The notes beneath the pieces are model-generated. The model was given only the letters and a program-made list of their open reading frames with translations. It ran no database searches and was not told the origin of the DNA. The position numbers and the translations under genes were made by a program. 64,000 bases of DNA from assembly GCF_014649875.1 (NCBI RefSeq), contig NZ_BMTW01000007.1:266818-330817 (forward strand), given 5' to 3'. The first letter of the stretch is position 1; the number at the start of each line of letters is the position of its first letter. This document shows positions 1 through 8,441 of the stretch, in pieces. The stretch is from Streptomyces rubiginosohelvolus (lineage in GTDB: Bacteria > Actinomycetota > Actinomycetes > Streptomycetales > Streptomycetaceae).

Positions 1-2780
1 CTCTTCGCCACGCCGGACGCCCCCTCCCCCGCATCGCGGGGCGCCGCCGCGGCCACCTGCCCCAGCACGTCGATCACCTGCTTGCACCACCGCACGAAGT
101 CCCCCGCCGGCATCTCCGCCTCGCGCAGCACCTCGTCCAGCGTCCGGCCGGAGGCCCACATATAAACCGCCCAGGCGAATCCGAGATCGGGCTCACGCTG
201 CCCGACCCCTTCCGTCTGGTTGATCTTGAAGTCCTCCTCCAGGGCGTCCAGCCGCCCCCAGATCCGCACCATCTCGCCCATGGCGACCTTGGCAGGACCG
301 GCCGGCAGCTTCGGCGCGACCGCGTCATCCGCCTGCCGCGCCTCGTAGACCAGAGCCGAGACACACGCGGCGAGCTCGGCGGGGTTGAGCCCCTCCCACA
401 CACCCTCCCGCAGACATTCACTGGCGAGCAGGTCCAGCTCCCCGTACAGCCGGGCCAGCCGCCGCCCGTTGGCGGTGACCTCGTTGCCCCGGAGGTAGTC
501 CAGCTCGGTGAGCAGCGCGACGATGCGGTCGAAGGTCCGGGCGATCGTGTTCGTCCGCCCCTCGATCCGCTTCTCCAGCTGCCGGGTGTCCCGCTGCAGC
601 CGGTGGTAGCGCTCGGCCCACCGCGCGTGGTCCTCCCGCTCGTCGCACCCGTGGCACGGGTGGGCGCGCAGCTCGGTCCGCAGCCGGGCGATCTCGCGGT
701 CGTCGGCGGCCGGCGCCCGCCCCTTGCGGTGCCGGTCGGGCACGATGTGCCCGGCCTTGGACCGCAGCGCGGAGGCCAGATCGCGCCGGGACTGCGGCGA
801 GCGCGGGTTGAACGACTTCGGGACGCGCATCCGCTCCAGCGCCTCCACCGGCACCGGGAAGTCCATCGAGGCCAGCCGCTTGACCTGCCGCTCGGCGGTC
901 AGCACCAGCGGCCGAGGCCCGTCGTGGTGGTCGAACCCGCGGTGCCCGTTGGCCCGCCCGGCGGGCAGCCCCGGATCGAGCACCAAGGCCAGCCCCGCGA
1001 ACTTCCCTGTCGGAACATGGATGACATCTCCCGGCTTCAGCTTCTCCAGGGAGGAGGCCGCCGCCGCCCGCCGCTGCGCCGCGCCCTGCTTGGCCAGCTC
1101 CGTCTCGCGGTCCTTGAGGTCGCGCCGCAGGCGCGCGTACTCCTCGAAGTCCCCGAGGTGGCAGGTCATGCCCTCCTTGTAGCCCTCCAGGCCCTCCTCG
1201 TTGCGCTGCACCTGCCGGGAGATCCCGACGACGGACTTGTCGGCCTGGAACTGGGCGAACGAGGTCTCCAGCAGCTCCCGCGACCTGTGCCGCCCGAACT
1301 GCTGCACCAGGTTGACCGCCATGTTGTACGAGGGGCGGAAGCTGGAGCGCAGCGGATACGTACGCGTCCCCGCGAGGCCGGCCAGCGCCGTCGGGTCGAG
1401 GCCGCGCTGCCACAGGACCACCGCGTGGCCCTCGACGTCGATGCCGCGGCGTCCGGCCCGGCCGGTGAGCTGGGTGTACTCGCCGGGGGTGATGTCGGCG
1501 TGCTGCTCGCCGTTCCACTTGACGAGCTTCTCCAGCACCACCGAGCGCGCGGGCATGTTGATGCCGAGCGCCAGGGTCTCGGTGGCGAAGACGGCCTTGA
1601 CCAGCCCCCGGACGAACAGCTCCTCGACGACCTCCTTGAACGTCGGCAGCATGCCCGCGTGGTGGGCGGCGATGCCCCGCTCCAGTCCTTCGAGCCACTC
1701 GTAGTAGCCCAGCACGTGGAGGTCCTCGCCGGGGATGGACGCGGTCCGCTCCTCGACGATCTCGCGGACCAGCCGGCGGTTGTCCTCGTCGTTGAGCCGG
1801 AGTCCGGCGTACATGCACTGCTGTACGGCGGCCTCGCAGCCCGCCCGGCTGAAGATGAACGTGATCGCGGGGAGCAGCCCCTCGTTGTCCAGCCGGTCGA
1901 TGACCTCGGGCCTGCCGGGCGTCCAGATCCGGCCGCGCTGGCGCCGCTCGCGCTCGCGGTCGGCCTCGCGCACCATCTTGCCCCGGCGGCGGTCACGCGG
2001 GTTGTAGGTGTTCTGGCTCTCCTGGCGGGCGAGCCGGACCAGGTCCGGGTTGACCTCGCGGCGTCCGGCGCCCCGCCCGCCGTGGTCGGTGCCCTCCTCG
2101 AAGAGGTCGTACATCCGGCGTCCGGCCATCACGTGCTGCCACAGCGGCACGGGACGGTGCTCGGAGACGATGACCTCGGTGTCGCCGCGGACGGTGTCCA
2201 GCCAGTCGCCGAACTCCTCCGCGTTGGACACGGTCGCCGACAGGGAGACCAGCGTCACCGACTCCGGAAGGTGAATGATCACTTCCTCCCACACCGCGCC
2301 CCGGAAGCGGTCGGAGAGGTAGTGCACCTCGTCCATGACCACATAGCCGAGGCCGGACAGCGACTGGGAGCCCGCGTACAGCATGTTCCGCAGGACCTCG
2401 GTGGTCATCACGACCACCGGCGCCTCGGAGTTGACGCTGTTGTCGCCGGTCAGCAGACCGACCTTGTCCGCGCCGTACCGCTTGACCAGGTCGGCGTACT
2501 TCTGGTTCGAGAGCGCCTTGATGGGCGTGGTGTAGAAGCATTTGCGGCCCTGCTCCAGGGCCAGGTGCACGGCGAACTCGCCGACGATCGTCTTGCCCGA
2601 CCCGGTGGGCGCCGCGACCAGCACCCCTTTGCCCGCCTCCAGGGCCTGGCAGGCCTCGATCTGGAACGGGTCCAGGCCGAAGTCGTACATCTCCCGGAAG
2701 GGCCCGAGGGCCGTCGCCATATCGGCCGCACGGGCGCGGGATGCCTGGTATCGCTCAGCTGGTGAGAGGTCCTCTGTCAT
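1..2780 (-). CDS. helY: Ski2/Mtr4-type DEAD/DEAH RNA helicase HelY, 3' end cut by window
   Basis: Superfamily II ATP-dependent helicase of the HelY/Mtr4/Ski2 group, presumed to unwind structured RNA in the cytoplasm. Read on the minus strand from ATG at 2780, the frame stays open to the window edge (926 codons seen; the family is about 900-950 aa, so few residues are missing). Visible motifs: Walker A APTGSGKT near residues 57-64, DEVH near 150-153, then SLSATVSN and QLTGRAGRRGID (motif VI). The C-terminal part contains the Mtr4-like region with SFRPSYNMAVNLV and a charged coiled segment. No good Shine-Dalgarno lies directly before this ATG (a GGAGGTGA is about 20 nt away), so the exact start is moderately sure. 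It lies downstream of tatC and the lipid kinase, as helY follows tatAC in mycobacteria. Function in Streptomyces is not proven. Confidence 0.93.
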   Translation of the reverse strand, partial: MTEDLSPAERYQASRARAADMATALGPFREMYDFGLDPFQIEACQALEAGKGVLVAAPTGSGKTIVGEFAVHLALEQGRKCFYTTPIKALSNQKYADLVKRYGADKVGLLTGDNSVNSEAPVVVMTTEVLRNMLYAGSQSLSGLGYVVMDEVHYLSDRFRGAVWEEVIIHLPESVTLVSLSATVSNAEEFGDWLDTVRGDTEVIVSEHRPVPLWQHVMAGRRMYDLFEEGTDHGGRGAGRREVNPDLVRLARQESQNTYNPRDRRRGKMVREADRERERRQRGRIWTPGRPEVIDRLDNEGLLPAITFIFSRAGCEAAVQQCMYAGLRLNDEDNRRLVREIVEERTASIPGEDLHVLGYYEWLEGLERGIAAHHAGMLPTFKEVVEELFVRGLVKAVFATETLALGINMPARSVVLEKLVKWNGEQHADITPGEYTQLTGRAGRRGIDVEGHAVVLWQRGLDPTALAGLAGTRTYPLRSSFRPSYNMAVNLVQQFGRHRSRELLETSFAQFQADKSVVGISRQVQRNEEGLEGYKEGMTCHLGDFEEYARLRRDLKDRETELAKQGAAQRRAAAASSLEKLKPGDVIHVPTGKFAGLALVLDPGLPAGRANGHRGFDHHDGPRPLVLTAERQVKRLASMDFPVPVEALERMRVPKSFNPRSPQSRRDLASALRSKAGHIVPDRHRKGRAPAADDREIARLRTELRAHPCHGCDEREDHARWAERYHRLQRDTRQLEKRIEGRTNTIARTFDRIVALLTELDYLRGNEVTANGRRLARLYGELDLLASECLREGVWEGLNPAELAACVSALVYEARQADDAVAPKLPAGPAKVAMGEMVRIWGRLDALEEDFKINQTEGVGQREPDLGFAWAVYMWASGRTLDEVLREAEMPAGDFVRWCKQVIDVLGQVAAAAPRDAGEGASGVAK

Positions 2781-2861
2781 CTTGGCTACGAGCCTACCCG
2801 TCACCTCCGACAGTCAGCCCGATCTTTAAATCCCCTTGGGCTTCGACCCGCTCGGCACCGG

Positions 2862-3755
2862 TCAGGGCCCGGTGAGCACCCGTACGGCCCCCGGTACGCA
2901 GGTGGCGGTGAGCGGCAGCGCACCCATCGGTTCGCCGTCCGCGTACGCCGTGACACCGGCCGCCACCAGCTCGATCGAGGAGACCCGGTGCACGGTGACG
3001 GCGGGGTGGTCCAGATGCGTGCCTTTGTAGACCTTCGGGAAGACCTTGAGCAGCTCGGTGCGGGTGCACTCCCCCACCACGGTCACGTCGAAGAGCCCGT
3101 CGTCCATCTGGGCGTCGGCGCAGATCCGCATGCCCCCGCCGTACGTGGTCCCGTTGCCGACGGCGATGAGCGTCGCCTCGATCTCGCGGACCTCTCCCGC
3201 GTCGAGCCGGATCCGGTACGGGATCGGCTTGAAGGCGGCCAGTTCGGCGAAAATCGCGAGGTCGTACTTGAACCGGCCGCCGACGAACCGCATCCGGTTG
3301 CCCCGGTCGTTGACCCGGGAGTCGAAGCCGGAGGCGAGGACGGTGCCGAACCAGCGGTCCCCGACCCGTCCCAGGTCGATCTCGCGGTGGCCGCCGTCCT
3401 TGAGGGCCCGCGCGGCCAGCCGTCCGGCGGCGGCCGGGTCGCGGATCGGCAGACCCAGCGCCCGGGCGAAGTCGTTGCCGGTGCCGACGGCGACGACCCC
3501 GAGCGGGGTGGCGGTCCCGGCGACGGCCTGGAGGGCGAGGGACATCAGCCCGTCCCCGCCCACGGCTATGAGTGCCCCGGTCCCCGCCGCGACGGCCTCG
3601 CGGGCCCGGCGCAGGGCGTCGTCGGCGTCCTCGCCCAGCACCGTACGGACGGAGAATCCTGCGTCCCGCAACGCGGAAGCGGCCGGCTGCGCGGCGTGCG
3701 CGCCCCGGCCGCGTCCCGCGGTGGGATTGACGAAGAGGGTGATCTCGCTGGTCAC
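2862..3755 (-). CDS. Diacylglycerol kinase-family lipid kinase (YegS/DagK-like)
   Basis: 297-aa soluble or membrane-associated kinase of the DagK catalytic fold, which uses ATP to phosphorylate a lipid or sphingoid-type alcohol. Visible: N-terminal VNPTAGRG, the nucleotide-binding GGDG in AVGGDGLMSLALQAV (about residues 64-78), and GTGNDFARALG (about 91-101). The remaining beta-sandwich domain includes GNGTTYGGGMRICADAQMDDG. Length is typical of the family. The true lipid substrate cannot be read from sequence. It lies between tatC (ends 3774, 18 nt away) and helY on the same strand, so it is probably co-transcribed with tatAC. Confidence 0.9.
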   Translation of the reverse strand: MTSEITLFVNPTAGRGRGAHAAQPAASALRDAGFSVRTVLGEDADDALRRAREAVAAGTGALIAVGGDGLMSLALQAVAGTATPLGVVAVGTGNDFARALGLPIRDPAAAGRLAARALKDGGHREIDLGRVGDRWFGTVLASGFDSRVNDRGNRMRFVGGRFKYDLAIFAELAAFKPIPYRIRLDAGEVREIEATLIAVGNGTTYGGGMRICADAQMDDGLFDVTVVGECTRTELLKVFPKVYKGTHLDHPAVTVHRVSSIELVAAGVTAYADGEPMGALPLTATCVPGAVRVLTGP

Positions 3756-3773
3756 CCGCCGGACCCTACAAGG

Positions 3774-4742
3774 TCAGGTGATGTCGTCGTAACCGTTGAG
3801 CCGCTGCGATCCGGGTCCGTCCGCCTCACCGGTGGCCTGCCCGGGCAGGGCGGGGCGGGAGGACGAGGAGACGTGCTCCACGCGGCCGACGGGCTCGGGC
3901 GTCAGATCGAGTTCCGAGGCCTCGTCGTCGCTGAGCTCGGCGTCGGGGTTGTTGCGGTTGCGGCGCTTGTCGTTGAGCAGCGAGAAGCCGGTGGCGATGA
4001 AGTAGAGGACGGCGAGCGGCCCCGCGAGGAGCAGCATCGAGATGGGCTCGCCGCCAGGGGTGGCGATGGCCGCAAAGGCGGTGAGACCGACGACCATGCC
4101 GCGCCACCAGCCCAGCATCCGCTTGCCGGAGACGACACCCGTCATGTTCAGCGCGACGAGGAGCAGCGGCAGCTCGAAGGCGAGCCCGAAGACGATCACC
4201 ATGCGGACGAGCAGGTCCAGATAGCTGTCGAGCCCGATCTGGTTCTGTACGTCGTCCGGGCTGAAGCCGAGCATGATCTCGGCGGTCTGCGGCAGGATCG
4301 CGTAGGCGAGGTAGCCGCCGGACAGGAAGAGGGGCGCGCCGACGACGGCGAAGGCGTAGGCGTAACGCTTCTCGCCCTTGTGCAGCCCCGGGGCGATGAA
4401 GGCCCACAGCTGGTAGAGCCAGACCGGGGTCGCCAGCAGCACACCGGACATCAGCGCGACCTTGAGCGCGTTGGTGAACGGCCCGATCAGCGTGTCGGTC
4501 TTCAGCAGGGCGCAGGACTTGCCGTCGACGGTGGTGACCACACCGTTCTTACAGCCGACGGATTCCTGGATGGGGGCCAGAAGGAACTCGTAGATCTCCT
4601 TCTGGTAGAACGCCGCGACGATCATCACCACGACGATCGCCAGCACGGCCTTCAGCAGCCGGTTACGCAACTCACGCAGGTGATCGAGGAGAGGCATCCG
4701 CCCCTCGTCGTCCTTCTCCTGCTTGCGGGCAGACTTGAGCAA
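3774..4742 (-). CDS. tatC: Sec-independent protein translocase subunit TatC
   Basis: Polytopic core of the twin-arginine translocase, which binds RR signal peptides and recruits TatA to export folded proteins. 322 aa, with six predicted membrane helices between residues about 25 and 250. Diagnostic features are the N-terminal MPLLDHLRELRNRLL amphipathic stretch and the FELPLLL segment in helix 4. After the last helix there is a hydrophilic C-terminal tail of about 60 residues rich in D, E, S and P, longer than in enteric TatC and common in actinobacteria. tatA starts 346 nt upstream on the same strand. Streptomyces exports many proteins by Tat, so this is a core gene. Confidence 0.97.
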   Translation of the reverse strand: MLKSARKQEKDDEGRMPLLDHLRELRNRLLKAVLAIVVVMIVAAFYQKEIYEFLLAPIQESVGCKNGVVTTVDGKSCALLKTDTLIGPFTNALKVALMSGVLLATPVWLYQLWAFIAPGLHKGEKRYAYAFAVVGAPLFLSGGYLAYAILPQTAEIMLGFSPDDVQNQIGLDSYLDLLVRMVIVFGLAFELPLLLVALNMTGVVSGKRMLGWWRGMVVGLTAFAAIATPGGEPISMLLLAGPLAVLYFIATGFSLLNDKRRNRNNPDAELSDDEASELDLTPEPVGRVEHVSSSSRPALPGQATGEADGPGSQRLNGYDDIT

Positions 4743-4791
4743 CCCACTTCCCTCGTCTCGTGCGGCGGCTGTCGGCGGAGCGCGTCGGCGG

Positions 4792-5088
4792 TCAGCTCTG
4801 GGTGGTGGGCTTGGCCTCGTTGACCGGGCGGGAGCTGGTGACGTCTCCCGGCGCGGCCTGGATGGTGCGCGCGGTGGTGGACTGCGGCGGGACCGTGTCG
4901 TCGACGGTCTCCGTGGTGGGCGTCGCGGTCGCCGCGTCGTCCTTCTTCATGGCCTTGGCCTCGCTCTTGAGGATGCGGGCCGACTTGCCGAGCGAGCGCG
5001 CCATGTCGGGGAGCTTCTTGGCACCGAAGAGCAGCAGGATGACAGCGATGATCAGAACGATCTCGAGGGGCTTCAGATTGCCGATCAT
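4792..5088 (-). CDS. tatA: Sec-independent protein translocase subunit TatA
   Basis: 98-aa single-span pore/membrane-weakening subunit of the Tat translocase. I chose ATG 5088 (MIGNLKPLEIVLII) over an upstream in-frame ATG at 5106, because GGAAG stands 6 nt before it and TatA proteins begin almost directly with the membrane helix. The helix covers residues about 6-21. It is followed by FGAKKLPDMARSLGKSARI, the canonical amphipathic helix with the FG hinge, then a charged tail rich in T and P. No tatB is present here. It lies downstream of pafBC and two small genes and upstream of tatC, the mycobacterial order. Confidence 0.96.
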   Translation of the reverse strand: MIGNLKPLEIVLIIAVILLLFGAKKLPDMARSLGKSARILKSEAKAMKKDDAATATPTTETVDDTVPPQSTTARTIQAAPGDVTSSRPVNEAKPTTQS

Positions 5089-5305
5089 GTGCGACTTCCT
5101 TCTCACTGAGGCGGCTGGGGGAGGGCTCGCTACCCGTTCGACCGGGCATACGTCCGATCGTTGCGCTTGGCAGCGATCGTAACCCGCAGGGGTAAACGCG
5201 AGGCAATGCCCGTGCGTACTCCGGCTTGCGGCCCCGCACCTCCCTGCCTGGGCCGACCCATGCAGCGTACCCCCCTGTGCTGTGGGGCATCAGGCCCCCG
5301 GCGCG

Positions 5306-5503
5306 CTAGCGCAGGCCGTCACCGGTGGCCGCGAGCCGGGTGGCGGCCCGCTCCAGGTCCTCCGAGGCCCGGTTGATGCGCTCGGTGGTGTCGGTGACCT
5401 GCCGGCCGAGGCGCTGGGCCTCGACGAAGACCTTGATGCCGAGCACGCCGAGCACGGCGATGCCCAGGAATCCGAGGGCGATGGCGAGCATGGGCCAGAA
5501 CAT
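5306..5503 (-). CDS. Small single-helix membrane protein, function unknown
   Basis: 65 aa. Residues about 2-27 form one hydrophobic helix (FWPMLAIALGFLGIAVLGVLG). The rest is a strongly charged, heptad-like amphipathic region (RQVTDTTERINRASEDLERAATRLA) likely to form a coiled coil on the cytoplasmic side. The layout resembles a TatA/TatB-like or DUF948-like protein but lacks the TatA FG hinge, so I do not assign it to Tat. It lies between the zinc-ribbon gene and tatA, all on the minus strand. High G/C third positions and the position in a tight gene row support coding. Not recognised beyond that. Confidence 0.7.
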   Translation of the reverse strand: MFWPMLAIALGFLGIAVLGVLGIKVFVEAQRLGRQVTDTTERINRASEDLERAATRLAATGDGLR

Positions 5504-5537
5504 ACGGGGTGCCTCTTTCCTGTACGGCTGCGCGGCG

Positions 5538-5876
5538 CTACAGGGCGGTGTGCAGGCGCAGGGTCCGTACGCCGCCGCCGGTGAGCAGTTCGATGATGCG
5601 CTCCCCGGCGGGCTTGCGGACCGAGGCGCCGCACTCGGGGCAGGTGAAGGTGTAGAAGGTGGTGCGGCGGGTGGCGCCGATCGCGAGGCGCAGTGCGGCG
5701 GCGGCCAGTTCGAAGCGCCCCCGGCAGTCGGGGCAGGCGGCGCGGAAGCGGACGGCGGCGGGGACCGGCACGGGGACGGGACCGGTGCCGGACCGGGGCG
5801 TCGGGCGTATCCCGGTGCCGGGCGGGGCCTCCGGGCGGACTCCGGCGGCGGCCGGGAACAGGGGCGTCCGGTTCAT
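5538..5876 (-). CDS. Zinc-ribbon protein of unknown function
   Basis: 112 aa, start ATG 5876 preceded by AAGGGAGA. The N-terminal 45 residues are rich in P, G, T and V (low complexity). The C-terminal half carries two CxxC knuckles, CPDCRGRF and CPECGASV, about 28 residues apart, with FYTFTCPECG between them: a classic four-cysteine zinc ribbon. This suggests a nucleic-acid or protein-binding role, not catalysis. It starts 24 nt after pafC stops and precedes the small membrane protein, so it is probably co-transcribed with pafBC. No specific function is known to me. Confidence 0.75.
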   Translation of the reverse strand: MNRTPLFPAAAGVRPEAPPGTGIRPTPRSGTGPVPVPVPAAVRFRAACPDCRGRFELAAAALRLAIGATRRTTFYTFTCPECGASVRKPAGERIIELLTGGGVRTLRLHTAL

Positions 5877-5899
5877 CGTCGTCTCCCTTCCCCGGGCCC

Positions 5900-6856
5900 T
5901 CAGACCGCGTCCTCGTAGGCGGCGAGCGCGTCGCGGGCGGCCTCGCGGGCGCTGTCCGCGAGCTCCGGCGGGGCGACGATGCGGCCGTCGCCGCCGAGCC
6001 GCAGGGCGAGCCGGCGCAGCGAGGCCGGGTCGGGGGTGCGCAGGGTGATGCGCAGGCCGCCGTCGGGGAGCTCCTCGGCACTGTCGTGCGGGTAGTACTC
6101 GGCGACCCAGCGGCCGCCGGTGCCGACCTCGATCACGACTTCCGGGTCCTCGGCGGCGGGCTGGACCAGACCGGCGGACAGGTCGCGCAGTTCCAGCTCG
6201 GGCGGGGCGGCGGGGGCGTCGAGGAGGCGGATCTCGGCGACGCGGTCGAGCCGGAAGGTCCGGCGGGCCTCGGAGAGCCGGCACCAGCCCTCCATGTAGG
6301 TGTGGCCGACGGCGAAGAGCCGGATCGGGTCGACCTCGCGCTCGGTGAGTTCGTCGCGGGCGGGCGAGTAGTAGCGCAGCCAGAGCCGGCGGCGCTCGGA
6401 GATGGCCCGGTCGACGTCGGCGAAGACGCCGCCCTCCGCCTCGAAGGTCACCGAGAGCCGGGAGCTGGCCGCGCCGGACTCACCGGCGGCCGTCTCCAGC
6501 TTGGCGGTGGCGCGGACGAGGGCGTCCCGGTCGCTCTCGCGCAGGCCGGGCAGGGTGGCGACGGCGCGGGCGGCGACGAGCAGCGCGGTGGCCTCGTCGG
6601 CGGCGAGCCGGAGCGGCTCGGCGACGTCGTCCGGGTTGTGCCACCAGATGCGGTCGCCGTCGGTGTCGATGTCGAGGAGGTCGCCGCCGCGGAAGCTGGT
6701 GCCGCACATGGGCAGCACGTCGAGGTCGGAGATCAGCTCGTCCTCGGTGATCCCGAAGGCCCGCGCCACGTCCTGGACATGGGCGCCGGGGCGCTCGCGC
6801 AGATACGTCACCAGGGACAGCATCCGGCGGGTCTGGTCGATCGCGTTCGTGGCCAT
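5900..6856 (-). CDS. pafC: WYL-domain transcriptional activator PafC
   Basis: 318-aa partner of PafB. In mycobacteria PafB and PafC act together as the LexA-independent activator of DNA-damage genes. Start ATG 6856 with GGGGAG upstream; an in-frame extension to 6907 would overlap pafB and lacks a ribosome site. An N-terminal winged-helix segment (MLSLVTYLRERPGAHVQDVARAFGITEDEL) is followed by a WYL domain, here with degenerate key residues (RLWLRYYSPARDE), and a C-terminal WCX-like extension. Only 13 nt separate it from the pafB stop, so the two are translated from one mRNA. Despite the name, it is not a proteasome subunit. Confidence 0.93.
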   Translation of the reverse strand: MATNAIDQTRRMLSLVTYLRERPGAHVQDVARAFGITEDELISDLDVLPMCGTSFRGGDLLDIDTDGDRIWWHNPDDVAEPLRLAADEATALLVAARAVATLPGLRESDRDALVRATAKLETAAGESGAASSRLSVTFEAEGGVFADVDRAISERRRLWLRYYSPARDELTEREVDPIRLFAVGHTYMEGWCRLSEARRTFRLDRVAEIRLLDAPAAPPELELRDLSAGLVQPAAEDPEVVIEVGTGGRWVAEYYPHDSAEELPDGGLRITLRTPDPASLRRLALRLGGDGRIVAPPELADSAREAARDALAAYEDAV

Positions 6857-6869
6857 CGTGTCGGCTCCC

Positions 6870-7823
6870 CTAGTCCTTGGCCACGGCTCGGAGCCGGTCC
6901 ACCACATCGGCCCGCAGATCGGCGGGCTCCTCCACGACGACGTCCGGGCCGAACTCGACGAGCCAGGCGTCGAGGCCGTGTCCGTACGGGATCTCCAGCT
7001 CGTCCCAGCCGTCGCCCCGGTCCCGTACGGCGGTGGCGCGGGAGCGCAGTGGGTAGCCGGCTCCGGCGCGGAGCCTGATCCGGGCGGTCCGGGTCGCGGT
7101 CTCGCCGGCCCAGCTCTCGACGGTCTCGCGGACGGTGACCACGTCGGGCACCTCGGCGCTGAACGCCCCGGCGCGGGAGCGGACCTTGCCGGTGATGCGG
7201 GAGAGCCGGAAGACGCGCTCGGCGCCCCGCTCGCGGTCCCAGCCGGCCAGATACCAGTGGCCGCGCCAGCATTCGAGGGTCCAGGGTTCGACCTGGCGCT
7301 GCTCGGCGCGGGCGGAGTTGGCCTTGCGGTAGTCGAAAGTGACGGGGCGGCGGTCGCGGCAGGCCAGCATCAGGGGCTCGAAGGCGGCCTCGTGGACGGG
7401 GATGCGGGGTTCGAGGGCGCTGTGGACCTCGTAGGCGTCCTCGGCCTCGGGCATGCCGGCGGCCCGGAGCTTCTGCAGGGCTCCGCTGGCGGCCCCGGCG
7501 AGGCGGGCCTGCTGCCAGACCTTGGCGGCGAGGCCGAGGGCTGCGGCCTCCTCGGCGTCCAGGGTGATGGGGGGCAGCCGGTTGCTGTCGCGGCGGGCGA
7601 GGTAGCCGGTCTCGCCGTCGAGGTTCTCGACGGTCTCGATGACGAGTCCGAGCTCGCGCAGATCGTCCTTGTCGCGCTCGAACATCCGGTTGAAGGAGTC
7701 GTCGGAACCGGCTTCGAGGTAGGCCTCGATGGATCCGCGGAGTTCACGCTTGCTGAGGGGGCGCCGGGTCCCCAGCAGGCACAGCGCGAGGTTCATCAAC
7801 CGCTCGGCCTTGGCAATCGCCAT
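6870..7823 (-). CDS. pafB: WYL-domain transcriptional activator PafB
   Basis: 317 aa. The N-terminal HTH region (residues about 1-70, AERLMNLALCLLGTRRPLSKRELR) is followed by a WYL domain (about 145-215: VTFDYRKANSARAEQRQVEPWTL) and a WCX-like C-terminal domain. In mycobacteria PafB dimerises with PafC to activate recA and other damage-response genes at RecA-NDp promoters. AAAGGGC precedes the ATG at 7823. pafA lies about 1.8 kb upstream. The pair is separated from the FKBP genes by a strong hairpin at 7933-7962, so pafBC is probably transcribed from its own promoter at about 7830-7930. Confidence 0.94.
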   Translation of the reverse strand: MAIAKAERLMNLALCLLGTRRPLSKRELRGSIEAYLEAGSDDSFNRMFERDKDDLRELGLVIETVENLDGETGYLARRDSNRLPPITLDAEEAAALGLAAKVWQQARLAGAASGALQKLRAAGMPEAEDAYEVHSALEPRIPVHEAAFEPLMLACRDRRPVTFDYRKANSARAEQRQVEPWTLECWRGHWYLAGWDRERGAERVFRLSRITGKVRSRAGAFSAEVPDVVTVRETVESWAGETATRTARIRLRAGAGYPLRSRATAVRDRGDGWDELEIPYGHGLDAWLVEFGPDVVVEEPADLRADVVDRLRAVAKD

Positions 7824-7932
7824 CGACGCCCTTTCTCCGGTGCTCTACGACGGTCGACCGTACCGCCCCGGGGTGTGGGGATCCAAAGCCGGGCCGTCGT
7901 CCGGAGCGCGGTGGGGGCCTGCCGGACAGCAC

Positions 7933-7962
7933 GAGGGCCCCCGCCGTGCGGCGGGGGCCCTC
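7933..7962. terminator. Perfect 13-bp hairpin between FKBP and pafB
   Basis: Left arm 7933-7945, loop GTGC, right arm 7950-7962, with no mismatch. It lies 23 nt downstream of the cytosolic FKBP stop codon and 110 nt upstream of pafB, so it most likely ends the FKBP transcript. There is no T-tract, as usual in Streptomyces. Confidence 0.7.
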
Positions 7963-7984
7963 ATTCACGCGAGTCCGGAACGGC

Positions 7985-8356
7985 TCAGACCGAGACCAGG
8001 TCGCAGACGAAGATCAGCGTCTCACCGGGGGCGATCTTGCCGCCGGCGCCGCGGTCGCCGTAGGCGAGGTGGGCGGGGATGGTCAGCTGGCGACGGCCGC
8101 CGACCTTCATGCCCTGCACGCCCTTGTCCCAGCCGGAGATGACCTGGCCGGCACCGAGCTGGAACTGCAGCGGGGTGCCGCGGTTCCAGGAGGCGTCGAA
8201 CTCCTCGCCGGTGGAGAAGGAGACGCCCACGTAGTGGACGGAGACGGTCTGGCCCGCCTGGGCCACCGGGCCGTCGCCCTCCCAGATGTCCTTGATCTCC
8301 AGATCGGCCGGCGGCTCGCCGCCCGGGAAGTCGACCTCGGGCTTCTCGATGCTCAC
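7985..8356 (-). CDS. Cytosolic FKBP-type peptidyl-prolyl cis-trans isomerase
   Basis: 123-aa single-domain FKBP that catalyses cis-trans isomerisation of prolyl bonds. Start GTG 8356 (VSIEKPEVDFPGG) chosen because AGGAG lies 7 nt before it; an upstream in-frame ATG gives an unlikely N-terminus. Hallmarks: VSVHYVG, FDASWNRG, GQVISGWDKGVQGMKVGGRR and LAYGDRG..GKIAPGETLIF, covering the active-site pocket residues Y, D, W and the IPPxLAYG-like loop. No signal peptide is present. It sits directly downstream of a second, exported FKBP and of pafA, on the same strand. Confidence 0.95.
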   Translation of the reverse strand: MSIEKPEVDFPGGEPPADLEIKDIWEGDGPVAQAGQTVSVHYVGVSFSTGEEFDASWNRGTPLQFQLGAGQVISGWDKGVQGMKVGGRRQLTIPAHLAYGDRGAGGKIAPGETLIFVCDLVSV

Positions 8357-8441
8357 TGAACTGCTCCTAAAAGAATCTTGGGGAAAACCCCACAAGTCTC
8401 GCACGGGTCGCCCCGTCGCCCGGACCGTACCGAGAGGTGTC

